Below, piece after piece: positions 1-14,000 of a stretch of 64,000 nucleotides of DNA. How positions within the stretch are numbered: position 1 is the stretch's first letter; the number at the start of each line of letters is the position of its first letter. Location of the stretch: assembly GCA_034231615.1 (NCBI GenBank), contig CM067319.1, forward strand, positions 7,023,051-7,087,050, given 5' to 3'. The translations under genes were made by a program, and so were the position numbers. This stretch comes from Meghimatium bilineatum (lineage: Eukaryota > Mollusca > Gastropoda > Stylommatophora > Philomycidae). The notes beneath the pieces are model-generated. The model saw only the letters and a list, made by a program, of their open reading frames with translations, made no database searches and had not been told where the DNA came from.

Positions 1-414
1 ATTGTTTGCGCATCATTACCTACTAGTTTTAGTTATAGTCTGTCATGTCTCATTGACGCGATATATAAACCTGTGTTTTACTAAGTCTAACACCTTAGAG
101 GGGGAATATTGGTAACATGTCCTTGCCAAGTTGTTAATCAGATCTTATAATACAGTCTCATTATGAGCAAGTAGAGTCACATTATCTGCATACAGAGGCC
201 AGATTAAGCATGGAGTCATGTCTTGTGCAAATGAAAAACGTCAACCTTAGTTTTCAAATGTGAACAGAGGACAGAGAAGAATATTGTCATCATTTTAACA
301 TTATCACATTTGTTTCTTTCCTAGGAGAAGGGTCTACATTTGTTGGAGCATGGACACATCCTTGTTTAACTCCATTCTTGATATGTCCAAGTTGTCAGAT
401 ATCCATCTAGAAGC

Positions 415-620
415 TCATAACCCATAAGGGTGGTAGGGGTACCACTTTGGACACATTAACGCAGAGTCCTCCATCGATTTCTATCTTCTGTGATGTGGAT
501 GAGTGAGAAAAAACCAGACTTGTCCAGTTCTTGATGCTGTCTCTACACCGCTTTTTCTACCTTTGACTGTTCCCTGTAGTATCGGTTTTTTTTTACAAGG
601 AATCATGTCAACATACGTGT
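415..620 (-). repeat. LINE 3'-end fragment
   Basis: Shares the stretch around cagagtcctcc, fgatttcyatc-like text and ccctgtagtat with copies at 10880-11115 and 45090-45300. It is the reverse complement of a LINE C-terminus like the one read on the plus strand at 28940-29290 (GTVKWGRSRGG...NIKEWTGQ). Confidence 0.6.
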
Positions 621-779
621 CCATTCGTTTTTGTCATTACACTATTGAAAGTACTGGTTCTTGTGGACCTGTACATACCTATTGTATTTGTTACATGCAC
701 ATTTATCTTATGTTCTCTTTTGGAGATGTGCTGAATTCGGCTGTAACATTTGTATTTCTTGTACTCTTTCTTATGCATT

Positions 780-882
780 TGTTCTCAAACTTCTGCAGAT
801 TAGTTGGACACAGTCCGGAGAAAAGAGTGCATTGTGTTATGGTTTACAGCTTAGCTGCGAAATCTGGACCACATTTGTATTA
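780..882 (-). repeat. SINE S2, partial
   Basis: Starts ttctcaaacttctgcag and runs through the gtcatggtttacagcttagct-like module in reverse, which is the 3' half of S2. Confidence 0.6.
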
Positions 883-1034
883 GAAGGTCTGTAACCGTCT
901 CTTCATGTCTGAAGTGAGTGTCCAACTCTCACAACCATACAACACAATAGAAAGCTGATCAGATATACAGCAATCAAATTAACTGACCAATTTCGTACGT
1001 TCATGGAATAAAACAATGAGTTGTTGCAGCCTAT

Positions 1035-1634
1035 GTGGGCCTCCAATTGACTCAAGTACCCTATAGAAAGATGCTCTGCTAACAGTGGGCCTCCAATTGA
1101 CTCAAGTACCCTATAGAAAGATGCTCTGCTAACAGTGGGCCTCCAATTGACTCAAGTACCCTATAGAAAGATGCTCTGCTAACAGTGGGCCTGCAATTGA
1201 CTCAAGTACCCTATAGAAAGATGCTCTGCTAACAGTGGGCCTCCAATTGACTCAAGTACCCTATAGAAAGATGCTCTGCTAACAGTGGGCCTCCAATTGA
1301 CTCAAGTACCCTATAGAAAGATGCTCTGCTAACAGTGGGCCTCCAATTGACTCAAGTACCCTAGAGAAAGATGCTCTGCTAACAGTGGGCCTCCAATTGA
1401 CTCAAGTACCCTATAGAAAGATGCTCTGCTAACAGTGGGCCTCAAATTGACTCAAGTACCCTATAGAAAGATGCTCTGCTAACAGTGGGCCTCCAATTGA
1501 CTCAAGTACCCTATAGAAAGATGCTCTGCTAACAGTGGGCTTCCAATTGACTCAAGTACCCTATAGAAAGATGCTCTGCTAACAGTGGGCCTCCAATTGA
1601 CTCAAGTACCCTATAGAAAGATGCTCTGCTAACA
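1035..1634. repeat. Minisatellite, 50-bp unit x 12
   Basis: Twelve head-to-tail copies start with gtgggcctccaattgactca at exact 50-bp steps (1035, 1085 ... 1585). Only a handful of single-base differences are seen between copies, implying recent expansion. It lies in an LTN1 intron. Confidence 0.95.
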
Positions 1635-1926
1635 GTATCAAACTGTCTTTGTTAGGTTGACAAATGCAACTACGAAAGATCTTTCTCGATCTCTTCACTT
1701 TTCTTGAAGTTGTCTAAGAGTGAAGTTTGTGTCAGTAGTGAACCTAATATAAACCCACACTGTGACTCTGGGAGTATATCAATCAAGCTAGATCATGCAG
1801 TTATTACAGTCTCACACTTGTGAACCTTTTACTTATGCTTAATAATGATATTTCTCTATAATTATTACAAACACCCTTACTGCCTTTGTTCTCATATATT
1901 GTAACATTTTTTGCAGTACAACTTAC

Positions 1927-2096
1927 CCCAGACAAAATGAGTCAAAAAAGTGTGTGAAATTTATTGTGGGTATTTTACTGAGTAGAGGTAGCAGACATGG
2001 GCAGACTACTGTTGCTTGACCAGAGCAGCCATTTTCCAGCACATGCTTAATCTTAGGCCAAACTGCTTTCTGCCAGTTCACATGTTGCCAGCATTC
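1927..2096 (-). CDS. LTN1: LTN1 exon 8 (last exon in the window)
   Basis: 170 nt, acceptor ttttgcag, donor gtaagt, phase 0 in and 2 out. It starts ECWQHVNWQKAVWPKI and contains CPCLLPLLSKIP, like human DCWLHVNAKKSVFPKL and YPYLLPFISKLP. The next exon was not found in 1-1926 and should lie to the left of the window. Confidence 0.92.
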
Positions 2097-5000
2097 CTGC
2101 AAAAAAATGAAAAGAGAGTAACATTTATTAAAATAACATTGAACTAGTATATACCAGTATTTTGTCATTTGGTGGTAAAAAATGTAACCGTGTTCACTTG
2201 GTTACAAAATCCCTAGTAGCAAAATAGATCTCACTGCTTTTGTTCCAAATGGGTTTCCATAGATGACATCACTGAGGTAAAGTCTTATAACTTCAGTGAG
2301 TAGAATAGATTACTAGTGTAAGCACTCACTGTTGGTGTGCATGATTGGTGCAACTCCTCACCATTGGTGTGCATGCTTGGTACAACTCCTCACTGTTGGT
2401 GTGCATGCTTGGTGCAAAGCTTGTGATAACAACTGCTAATTCTAATAAGGTTAGGGTTAGGTTTATCTGGATAAAGACATATAGGGTGCAGAAAGAAAGA
2501 AAAAGTTAATAGTGACTTCCGTGTGTCTCAATAAGGACTGCACCCATCGCATATGCACAACATCTGTTTTGACTTTATAAATCAGACTCATTGCAACACT
2601 CAGTACGGGAGTATACATATTGCTTCAATGATAATCATGATGATGATGAAGTCATCCCTTTATATAGATTGTGATGGCCCATAGCCTTTATGATTAAATC
2701 CACAGATCCTACTCAATGAGTAACCAAGATGGCACGCGAGCTCATAAGGTTCGCTATCACAAAAGGATGCTTGTGTGGAGATTATGAATGCATGTTTGGT
2801 CCCTAAAGTGAGACATTCCAGTGCAGCAGTTTCCTAAGATCATCACATCCTGCCATGAGAATAGCACATGCCTCTGGGGCCAACCAGTTCATTATTCTGT
2901 CATCATCAGACCTGTTAAGCTAACCACAGTGATGGCACACCTGTCATGGCCCTATTCTTTGCACCCTGAACTAAACGTTCAGACCCCGGTTACCACATTG
3001 GCATTTGTTTCAATATATAGATGCATTTTGCCTATGTGTTGCTGGGACCGAAAGGAGTGCAAAGAATAGCAATATTTTTACGTCACCATGTTGTAGCAGG
3101 TGACTGAGTAGGGTTTTGGGCGCAGGTGGCTGTCTTATCCCATAATGGAGTCAAAGTGACCCAGAAGCCATATTCAAGTCGGATGTATCAGGCCCGAAAT
3201 GTGCAGATATCACAGCTAAGCTGTAAACCATGACAACACATTTCATTCTCCGGACTACATTCTATTAATTTGCAGGATTCTGAGAACGAACACAGAAGAA
3301 AATGCATTCAAATAACTTTTAAATAGACTAATACAAACCTAATAATACAAAAAAATAATGATGAAAATACCATTGACAGCTAAGAAAGCTAATGCAGAGG
3401 TCCTCATTCATGCTGGCGTAAAAAGATCAATCATATCAAACATAAGGGGCAGACAGTAAAGATTTCTAGGGTATGTGCTGAGAAGAACACAGCTTGAACA
3501 CTTAACAACAACTGTAAAGATCAAGGGGAGAAGAGATAGGGGACGACAAAGAGAAAAGTTGCTTGATGGGACTAGTATTGTGGAACGGTAGAAGTTCACT
3601 GACCGAGCTTATTGACAACACAGGAGACAGAGAGTTCTGGAGAAATATGATTGCCTACACCATTCGGTATGGCACTTGATTGAATACAAACCTATAGATA
3701 AACTTATTCTTCTTTAGCATCCATTCTCAAACTCCCACTGGATCTCTCTTGTAGCAGAACCATGGTCTAGATTAAACCTACTAGATTTCCAGCAGGATGT
3801 AGTCCAGAAAATGGAAATACGTTGTGTTGCCATTTTATTTGCACCAATGGCCAGACACATAAATCTTCAACATTACACTGATAAATAAATCATATAGTGA
3901 CATATTTGAACAATATAAAGAACCTCATGAGCACTGATCAAGGACAGCACTGCCTCCCATGTGTGCGAGACAACGTTAGGATCCTTGGAGTCCAATAATG
4001 AGAAGATGAAGGGAGCAACTTTGTTGATGACTCTGCTAGAAGCTTCAGGACACAGCTGACAGGCTGCTGACAGAACACACAAAACTCCACATGTGATCTA
4101 GAAACATACAAGAAAAATCCATTGTATTTTCATATTAAACATGGGCAAAAAGCATAATTTGTAGAAAACAAGTCTTGTTTAGAACATGCACCGCTCCCCA
4201 TGTGATGTTCCCTTGGCAATGTTTGTCAGTCTATGTTTATTCTTTATTAAGTTTAAAATAAAATTATTTAGGGGCAGGGTTAGTTATGTAAAACAAAACA
4301 TCTCCTAACCTAAACCCCAAAAATATGTATAGTTAAATTAATAAATATTAATTGGAAAAGATTGCCAGGGGAAATAATCAAATTAATAATAACAGTGGAG
4401 AAGGGGTAAGTGTTCCAAACAAGAATCACAAATAATTTAGCTGTTATCTCCCTTATGTGCACTAAATTATTTTCTGTTGATTGCTTTAAACAGAACAGAC
4501 TGAAGAAATAAACTCTTCCAATTGGTCACTTCCATAATCTGAGCCTTTAAATTATCACTGTGTATATTATACGTCGCCAGTCAATAAAAATCAATAATCA
4601 TCCAAGGTCGTAACATAGGAGTGACCATTTGAAAGACATTGTAGTTGTCTGTACTTTCAGACAATATAGCATCAATTTCAATAACATCTTCATGAGTAAC
4701 AAATTATTGTAATGTGTAAATAAGGATTTCTTCAGCAATCAATTGTTATACATCCAGTCAAATATTGGTCATGTATAGAACGTTTACAATTACTAAAATC
4801 ACATTGAAAAATCGCTACATCCAAAAAATGCTGGGCTGATGGCTATGTACTGCATAGCATACGCTACCAATTTTTTAAAAATATCATTTTGTTTTAGGTC
4901 GTCTTGAGTTCCCCACAGTTTATTACGAAGAGAAAAGCTCCTGTGAGTTAGTCTGTCATTCTGTGAACAGCGAAACTGAGACAATTCAGTGTAAGTGTGC

Positions 5001-8000
5001 GTTTAGACGGTAATGTCCCAATCTCATTCACAATATTGTGACCTGTTAATTCTGTTCAATTTGTTAACCTTAAGCACGCTTTAGGCTAATGGTTTCACCA
5101 ACATTTCTCCATGTCCGAATCGCTTTTGGCTAATGCATTCACCTCTGCTGCTAGGCATGCTGTATTCAATAAAGAAACCCAAATTTTTTATATTTTGGTG
5201 TATCTCATTATAATATCGAAATAAACGGCATCTGTCCACATCGGCAAGGCAGCGCCATGAAAGTGAATCAGGTTTTATAGACTTTTGTTTTATCGTATTT
5301 TCAATAAAATCATAATGGATTGTGATTTGGATGATGAATTCTTTGGAGTTAGTTAGTTCTCACATTAGAATATACAGAAGACCATGTTGGTTTCCAAACA
5401 TGTAGAGATTGGACATCGATTGTTTTGAAGTGGCACCAAATATGACAAGCTAGACCTTCAAGAATGGTTTCACTGCAAATCTACATTTTATTCAGTTTCC
5501 CCAGCAATATTTTGATAATTTAGCAATAAAAGAACATAAATACTACAGAATTAGGTGTAATTTACATGGTTGCCATTCCCTAACATACCCCAAAAACAGT
5601 TAAGTAATTTTTGTCATTTTTATAATTTGTTTGTTTTTTGTGACAAATTTTGTATCACGTTCTCACACATCTCGTATCACACTCACAAACAAAACTTACA
5701 CCAATATATGTAGAATTCAATTCTTTATTTATATGTACAAATATTATTTAAATATCTCTAACAACAAAAAGTTATGTTTTCAAAACTTTTATGAGATTAA
5801 GTACATAAAAATACCATATACGGTCGGTGATATTAATATTTTCTACAGGTTTGCAATAAAGAGTTAAAATAAAAAAGTGGGCAATGTGCACTGATAATGA
5901 TACTTGTATAATGAGTAGAATTCTTTCAGAAAATAGCAGTCAAGTTGATTCAATTTCACTGTAACATTTCAGCAAATATAACTTACCAAAGAATGTGGCG
6001 GTTATTATTTCTGTAAATTTTGATAATTAAGAGAAGTTTTCTTATACAATCATCAAGTGACATATTCTTTCCAGAACGTAGTCTTACCTATGGATCTCTT
6101 GAATTCTCCGCGGTCTTGAACAAGTTGCCCTGCATCTTCCAGTGACATGCACAAGCATTCCTGAATGTTTTTTGTCCAAAGGCGTCTTGGTTGGCCTTTG
6201 CCCCTGTGTATCATCCCCTCCATTAACACTCTCTCCATGCCGTCGTGTCTCTTAATATGACAGAAAAAAACTAGCTTTTTCTTTAATATAGTGTTCAGAA
6301 GCCAGCCTTCCTGGACGTTAATTGTTCGTAACACCTCCTGGTTTATTTTCTTTGCTGTCCATGGTATTCTCAAAACTCTTCTATAACACTTTAATTCAAA
6401 TGATGTTATTCTATTGGCCACTGTTTTATTTAGTGCCCATGCTTCACATCCATATGTCGCCACAGGAAATACACATGTTCATAGTAAACACAATTTGGTT
6501 CTTATGTACACTACAGATGGTAAAAAGGAGATTTTCTATACACTACAGATGGTTAAAGAGGAGTGTTTTTATAAACAGACATCTAAAGATGAAGGCAACT
6601 AAAAACTATGAACAACAAGCAAGTGAAACAACACAGTGAATTGATATAACAGCAATGATTAACTCCATAAAGTTATACGTTACACAATAGTACTTCTAAC
6701 TTGAATTGTTCTAACTACTTCTAATTATATTTGCCTACCTGTGGTACAGTTGATTTTGCATGCTTCCAGAACACAGAGTTATCCAGGATTTTAGTCACGT
6801 ATGTCAACATTGAGCCACAAACAGAATCTGCTGGCAGCATGTGCAGCAATTTACTAAAAGCCTGGAGGCTCGAACTCACAACCCTTTGGTACTTAGATTC
6901 CATGTCTTCCTCATTTGTGGTTCTAATAATAGATATAAAATTATACGTGAAACATAATAAATAACAATTGAAGCATACATTATATAGACTATTCAAGTAT
7001 TGTTGAATCTTGAGGCATTATTAATACATCAGGGCAGCAGCATCACATCGCTCGAAGTGGTAAGTTCTGGTTTCTGTCCTACACACAGTATTTGATGCTG
7101 AAGGAACATAAATGAACAGATAAATTTTTTACTGAAAATGGAAGAATACACAAATAGATTGAGGCAAGAATTCAAGAAAGCTGCATACGCAAATTACAAA
7201 CTTACACCAATTTTGAAACACATATTCATCCCAATGGAAACTAAAAAACAAATCAGAAATTGAATCTTCATACCAACGTTGTGTTATCAATATAAGACAT
7301 GGAAATTAACTAAAGAACAAGAGAGAAAGTTTACGTGTGAAATGAGATGTCTAAGAAAAGCTGAAAACTGAACAAGAAGAGATCATGTAAGGAATAAATA
7401 AATTTCAAGATCTTGAAAAAATGTCTGTGGTCAAATAAAAACAGACTGAAATGGTTTTGTCACTTAATGAGAATGAACCCATACTGGTTCTCAGCAAATC
7501 AGCATTTAGATTTGTTATAAATTTAGTGTATGTACATTATTTATAGGTTGGCCCTTATCAATCAATCAAGTACCATTCCGAATGACGTAGGCAATCATGT
7601 TTCTCCACAACTCTCTGTCTCTTGTGTTGTCAATAAGCTCGGTTGGTGACATTCTCTCTATGCCACAGTGACAACCCATCCAAAAATTTATCTCTTTGTC
7701 TTCCTCTGTCTCTTCTCCCCTTGATCTTTCCGGTGGTTACTAAATGTTCAAGTTGTACTTTTCTCAACACATGCCCTAAAAATATTGATTGTCTGTTTCT
7801 CATTTTTGCTATAATTTTGGCTCATATACAACATTATTACAAGAAAGCTGAAGTTTTCTGGCCATAAAATTTTGGCTCATATACAACATTATTACAAGAA
7901 AGCTGAGGTTTTCTGGCCATAAAATTTTGGCTCATATACAACATTATTACAAGAAAGCTGAGGTTTTCTGGCCATAAAATTTTGGCTCATATACAACATT

Positions 8001-11000
8001 ATTACAAGAAAGCTGAAGTTTTCTGGCCATAAAAAGAGACATAACAGCACTGAAAAATTAATAAAGGAAAGCATGGTGAATGGTAACGGGGGTAAGGGCA
8101 GCCAAAACAACAATGGATAAGAGACACATCAGATAATTTAAACATGCTATTGACTGCAGCATGTCACCTTTCCCAGAATCACGAGGAGTTCAGAAGATCC
8201 AATACAAAAAATTATGTTGTGGAAAGAGGAAGGTATATTATATTGCTGGTTTACAAATATTCTGTGATATTTGCACCTTTAGGTCAAGCGTACCCACTTA
8301 CAATAATAATAATAAGGCACAATATCCATCAAGGTCACACGAGTGCCACATTGGAGACATTAGTACAAAAATTCCTCACAACGCCTCTGTTTTCAGCCAT
8401 TCGAATGACTGAAGAAAAATTATGTTCAAACCATTTCTTCATGTTGTCTATCCAAGATTGTCTCTGACCGCCTTAACTGTTCTTGCAAATTACTTTTACA
8501 AATGTCTGTATACAAAATAGCGGAACATGCATTCTACATAAAAACATAGACCCTCTTCTGAGTTGTCTTATCTTTTCTTGGATTCACGAGTCACTGAGCA
8601 TCAGTTCTTGATGACTTCAATGCCACAATATGGAACTGTGCTGTTCTTTTCAGTTGTTCAAGGATGGTGTAAAAAAAAAGCTATCAATACATGAGTTTTT
8701 TTGCAGAATGATATGCCTTACATCTTGTAGAACAAGGCAGGATATCAGAGGTGTGTTCCAAAGTCTCACGAGTGTGTGGTAGAACAAGACAGAAAATCAG
8801 GTAGTGTTCCACTGTGTCACCAGTGTGTGGTAGAACAAGACAGAAAATCAGGTAGTGTTCCACTGTGTCACTAGTGTGTGGTAGAACAAGACAGAAAATC
8901 AGGTAGTGTTCCACTGTGTGGTAGAACAAGACAGAAAATCAGGTAGTGTTCCACTGTCTCACTAGTGTGTGGCAGAACAAGACAGAAAATCATGTAGTGT
9001 TCCACTGTCTCACTAGTGTGTGGTAGAACAAGACATGATATCAGATATATCTTCTGGATATGAAAGAAATCTCTGAAGAATAAAACTCCATAAGAAGGAA
9101 ACAATGTGAACATCATTTTAATTTCTGGGGTTTCTAAACAAACAATGAACATATTTAGAATTGAATGATATCGTAAAACTTGAATATATCTGTACTTACA
9201 GAGGATCACTTAGCATTCGAGCAGTCTGTACGAGAATGTAGTTCAACAGACACTGTAAGCAAACAATATATTACATACATATCAACCAATTCTGGTATTT
9301 GTTTCTGGATTAATCACTGATACACTGGATATTGAGCAAACGTGGAGCAACGTTTGTCTTTTATGCAGGCCAAATAGACATAGAAAAGAAACAAGTTATC
9401 TACTGAGTCTGTCAAAGTCTTTTATTTGTGCAATATAATTTCAGAGACATGTTTTGTCAACATTTTCAGTTACTTACAAAGCAACAAAAAAATGAAATGG
9501 TTAGGCCACTTGCTAAAACAAATTCAATTTTCAGATAAGTATAAGAATATGGTCACACAAGAATATAAGAGCTAAATATTTTGTTGCTGTAGCAGTGGAT
9601 ATACATTTTTAATTTGCTGTTTTTTTAATTTTTAATTTGAGCGCGCTAGTTTACAATTACGTAATATTCTCCTCTGCCGCTGACTGCCGCGGCATTGGTT
9701 TTCGTAAATGTTACGCAATCGTCTGTGGCTGTTTTGAAGTCGCGATAACTTTTTTGTTGTTTACAGATATTTAAATAATATTTGCACATATAAATAAAGA
9801 ATTAAATTCTGCATATATTGGTGTAAGTTTTGTTTGTGTTTGTGATATGAGACATGTGAGAAAATGATAAAGTCAAATTTAGACCTATCTCGATCTAGAT
9901 CTATCGTAATTTTGATCGAATCGTAAGCTGTGAAATCTGTTGAATATTATATATTTAACATAATGGAAACACTGGAATACTTTAATAATCACAAATGAAG
10001 AACTTACCTGTGATAATTTGCGAATTTCCAGCTGTTTAAACATTGATTTCACTAAATATACTATTAGCAAATAATATAATAAACATGATTCATTGTCTTG
10101 TCAACATGATGCAGAAAACCACAAATTCCTTCAATTTCCATGACAAAATCACTTCATATCGGCTTACCCGCCAATTTAAACAAAATGGCCGTAAAATTTC
10201 TACCCAATATTGTCATCGGATTCTGTCAAAAAGTTACAAAATTTTCGGAATTCAATTTTTTTGTTCGCCATCGGGTTTTCTGAATCGGGTGGTAGATTTC
10301 GACTTCAGCGATCACTATATGCCAAATTCCGGCGAAATGCTTCACCCAAATTGTATACACAGCATGTTAAAGGTTAAAGCTTCATTTGTGTTATTGAATT
10401 TCTGTAAATTTATAGCAAAAACAATTTATAAGAAACGTATTATCATATAAAAATAGTAAGATTTATATTGTTTCCTGGAATGTGTATATCGATAATAAGT
10501 TAATAGGTCTAGGTATGCTTTTGAATATCATTAAATATTGAAGTATGGCACCCTTAAGCTATTCGGTCTTAATACAAATCATTCATTCATTTGGATTGGG
10601 GTGTGTGGGAAAAACATGTGCTATTTCTGTTGTTTTGTCATTCCATTTGTTTTCAGTCATAGTTTTATTTTGTTCTCATTTCCCCATGTTTTTATTTTGC
10701 ATCTCTGTGAGTCATTTGTGTACATACGTCACTGCTACCTTGGATTTTTCAGTTGTTATATGTCTGCAATCTAGTCTATGTGATTTTGTTGCTATATTTA
10801 TCATCTGTTCTGTTTGTATTTATTGTTGAGAAAGATCTTATGGTTGAAATGTTGATTCAGTCTATTTTATATCTTATCTATAAGCTCATAACCCACCAGG
10901 GTCGTTATAGGGATACTACATTTGATGCATCAACACAGAGTCCTCCAGTGATTTCCATCGTTAACAATGCAGACGAATGAGGAAATCTCTTGTCTTGTCC

Positions 11001-14000
11001 AGACCTTGATGTTATCTGTCCATGCTTTTATTTGTCTTCCTCTGCTTTTTCCACTTTTGATAGTTCCCTGTAGTATTGTTTTTGATAAGGAATCATGTAG
11101 TCTCTTTTTGAGTTAACTTCTTTCAAGATATATTCATTATAATTTTTTATCTGCCCATAGTGTTCTTAAACTTTCGTCACTGCATGTTTTCCTGTGAAGG
11201 AGTGCAGGAAGGCTTTCTATGGGCGGTGAAAATAAAGGCCACTTTGCCATAGCAGACGCTACGACATGTACATGAAGGATTTTGATTGTACCTCCGAAAG
11301 AAAAAAATCATGTCCCAACCGTGGACCACAAGGGTCTCAAAACAGCATTCTAACCACACAGCATAGTGTTCTTAACATTCTATAAAACCACACCTCAGCT
11401 GCCTTTATATAACTGTGCATTATTCTGCTGATTGTCCAAGACTCACTTCAATACATCAGAATTGGTTCTATATTCTTCTTCTTCAGCGTTCATTATCAAA
11501 CTCCTATTGGATCTCTCTTGTAGCAGGACCATGGTCCTACTAAATTTCCAGCAGGATGTAGTCCAGAAAATCCAAATGTTTTTTGTTGCCCGCCATTTCA
11601 TTTCTGCCAATGGCTCAACACATCTGTCTTCAGCGAAGGTTCTATATAACTTCTAAGAACTCTCTCACCTCAATTGACAAAGATATGTTACATATTGTTT
11701 ATTCTTCAACCAACAAATAACAAAATAAAATTTAACTTTAGAAAAAACAGACAAAACTTCAGAAACTACAACAAACAGCATTAGTCATATTTACCTCAGC
11801 TATTTCAGCCTTGCAGAACTGAACTGCTTCAGTTTGCTTTGCCACTGAAAATGTGTTATTGAATGCAGTATTTGCCGCTGAGGCGACAGTTGGGTAGGTA
11901 TCACACATACTGACCATCCATGACCCCATGATATTTTTCAGATGTGGTCCTAAAGCCTTCCCTGCACGGGCTGCTAAAGCCGCTAAAGCCTTTTGGCTCA
12001 ACTCACGGACCTTATGATCAACATCCTGCATTGGTATTAAAAATTGTTTAACATATGTAGTTTTAACTTATTTTATATAGATTTAACTTATTTTAAATAG
12101 ATTTAACTTATTTTATATAGATTTAACTAATTTTATATAGATTTTTATATTATATAGTTTTTGTTTTTTTTAAATGGATTATTAAGGAATACCAACATGC
12201 AACAGAATAATAGTCAATATACATAATTTATTCCAATATTTTAGCCTCTTTCATTTTTAAACTTTCTCACTGTTACACGATCACTAGCTGGAACAGTCAT
12301 TCATCCTCTATTTCTATTCGGAGTAAGCTTCTGATGCTCCAGGTCCTTTATTGTTCCACAAGTGTTCTGCTGCCCTACTTTTCTCGCCTTCTGTGGATTT
12401 CAGGTCAATAGATGTCAGATTTTTGTTTATGTCTATATCCAAATGTTCCTGAGTTGATCTACTCTTGGCAGCTCAATGTCATTCTAAAAAAGAGTGCAGA
12501 TCTTCTGAAGTTGACAGCATAATACAGTAAATTGGTAAATGTTATGTGTATTTAGAATAATGTGTTCCTGTCACTTGGGAAAGAAAGGCAGGCAATAAGG
12601 AGGTGTTCAGATGTTTCATTAGGATGGAGAAGTGTCTACACTTTAATAGTTACTGTGGGCTATACGATTTACATGGCTATTGACTCTAGCATGTCTAGCA
12701 TGCCCAAAGATGGATTTCTTCTGCAGAGTAATATGTCCGTCCAATAGTTTTGTGACCATTTCATTTCACTATATACATTTTGACCAGTTAGCCCTTTCAG
12801 CCAAATATAGATGTGTCAGGCCATTGGCGCAAATAAAACGGCGACACAATGCATTTCCATTCTCTGGACTACATCCTGCTGAAATTCATTATCCTACATG
12901 AGAGATCCAGCGGGAGTTTGAAAATGAATGCAGAAGAAGTGACCAGTCTGCCCATGAGTACAACCAGATTTCTCTTGTCTTTCTCTTATTTGTTTCAGAT
13001 AATTTGTTCAACTGTTCTCATGCTACAGGACCTTTCCTTTTGTTGTTTCAGGGCACCTCATTTGGCAAGTCGGGTTACTTCCTTTGGTAATTAATAATTT
13101 TGGTTCATTATGGAGAGACATGTCAACATTCCAACATTTTAATATTATACAGTTTCATTCAGAATTCGTGGCATCACTGAAAAACAAACTGGTTCATTTA
13201 ATCCCAAGGAGGGCAAAAGGAGGAGGGATCTTAGTGTGCAGCGAGAAGATTGATGGATCAAGCAGTTTATGCGTCATTTTTGATATAATTGTGTATCATT
13301 AAATAATGTAGGATCACGTCGTTTCAAGGCTATGGTTTGTTTCACTAAAAATGTGGACATGACTCCCCGTAAAGTACCGCTAATTTTAATATTTGTATTA
13401 GATATGATGTGCAATCAAATGAAATGCTACTGTCTTCTTAACAATCAGCATTTGCTTTAGGTCTATCCCAGGATGAAATGTGCACTTGATGCCAAGCTCT
13501 AAATTCCTTATTTTTTCTTCTTCTTGAACCCTAGGAAATACGAGCAATTAGCTCTTACTTCTTATGAGCAGTGGGGAGGTTTCTCCACGTTTTCTTTCAT
13601 ACTCAAGAGGTTTCAGTTTTCAACTTGGTGCACTGCCTATTGAAAGAGCCTTCTACTCAGAGGGGTATTTCCTGTTCCTACAGACCCAAACAAAACAGTT
13701 TAAATTAAGATAGCTCAACCATCTCTAGAATGAATGAAGAACGTATACCACAACAAGCATGGGAAGCAAACAGCCAGGCATCTAGAAATGAAACTCAAAG
13801 TAAGATAGGAAGACAACATTAGACAGTAACTGAGATGTAAGGATTGAAAGTAAGACAAATGTAACTTTTTTTTAGTAACCTTTCTACCTTATTTAGTATT
13901 TCCTACTTATTTGTTTGGTTATTGCGGCACTCTCCATTTTGTCGGACGTCATTCCGATATTTTGGTTATTTATATTTAAAACTAAGCCAGGAAACATAAC

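Larger units (their letters stand above)
1..1926. other. LTN1 intron after exon 8: repeats only
   Basis: No further listerin exon was recognised here. The interval holds a LINE 3' fragment near 415-620, a partial S2 SINE near 780-882 and the 50-bp minisatellite at 1035-1634. The remainder is AT-rich with no recognisable content. Confidence 0.6.
4098..6738. other. LTN1 intron 6: mostly unassigned AT-rich DNA
   Basis: 4098-4790 shows nothing recognisable. 4795-4860 is a short S4-type SINE piece (gctgggctgatggctatgta). 5000-5870 resembles DNA at 55000-55740 (see that entry). 6050-6500 is a LINE fragment. Confidence 0.5.

Noticed and set aside
1035-1634. CRISPR-like array
   Set aside because: Units are contiguous with no variable spacers, and the window is eukaryotic. 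The same holds for the other arrays.
8684-9209. Repetitive frames with YLIFCLVLPHT
   Set aside because: Artefact of the ~53-bp minisatellite next to LTN1 exon 5.
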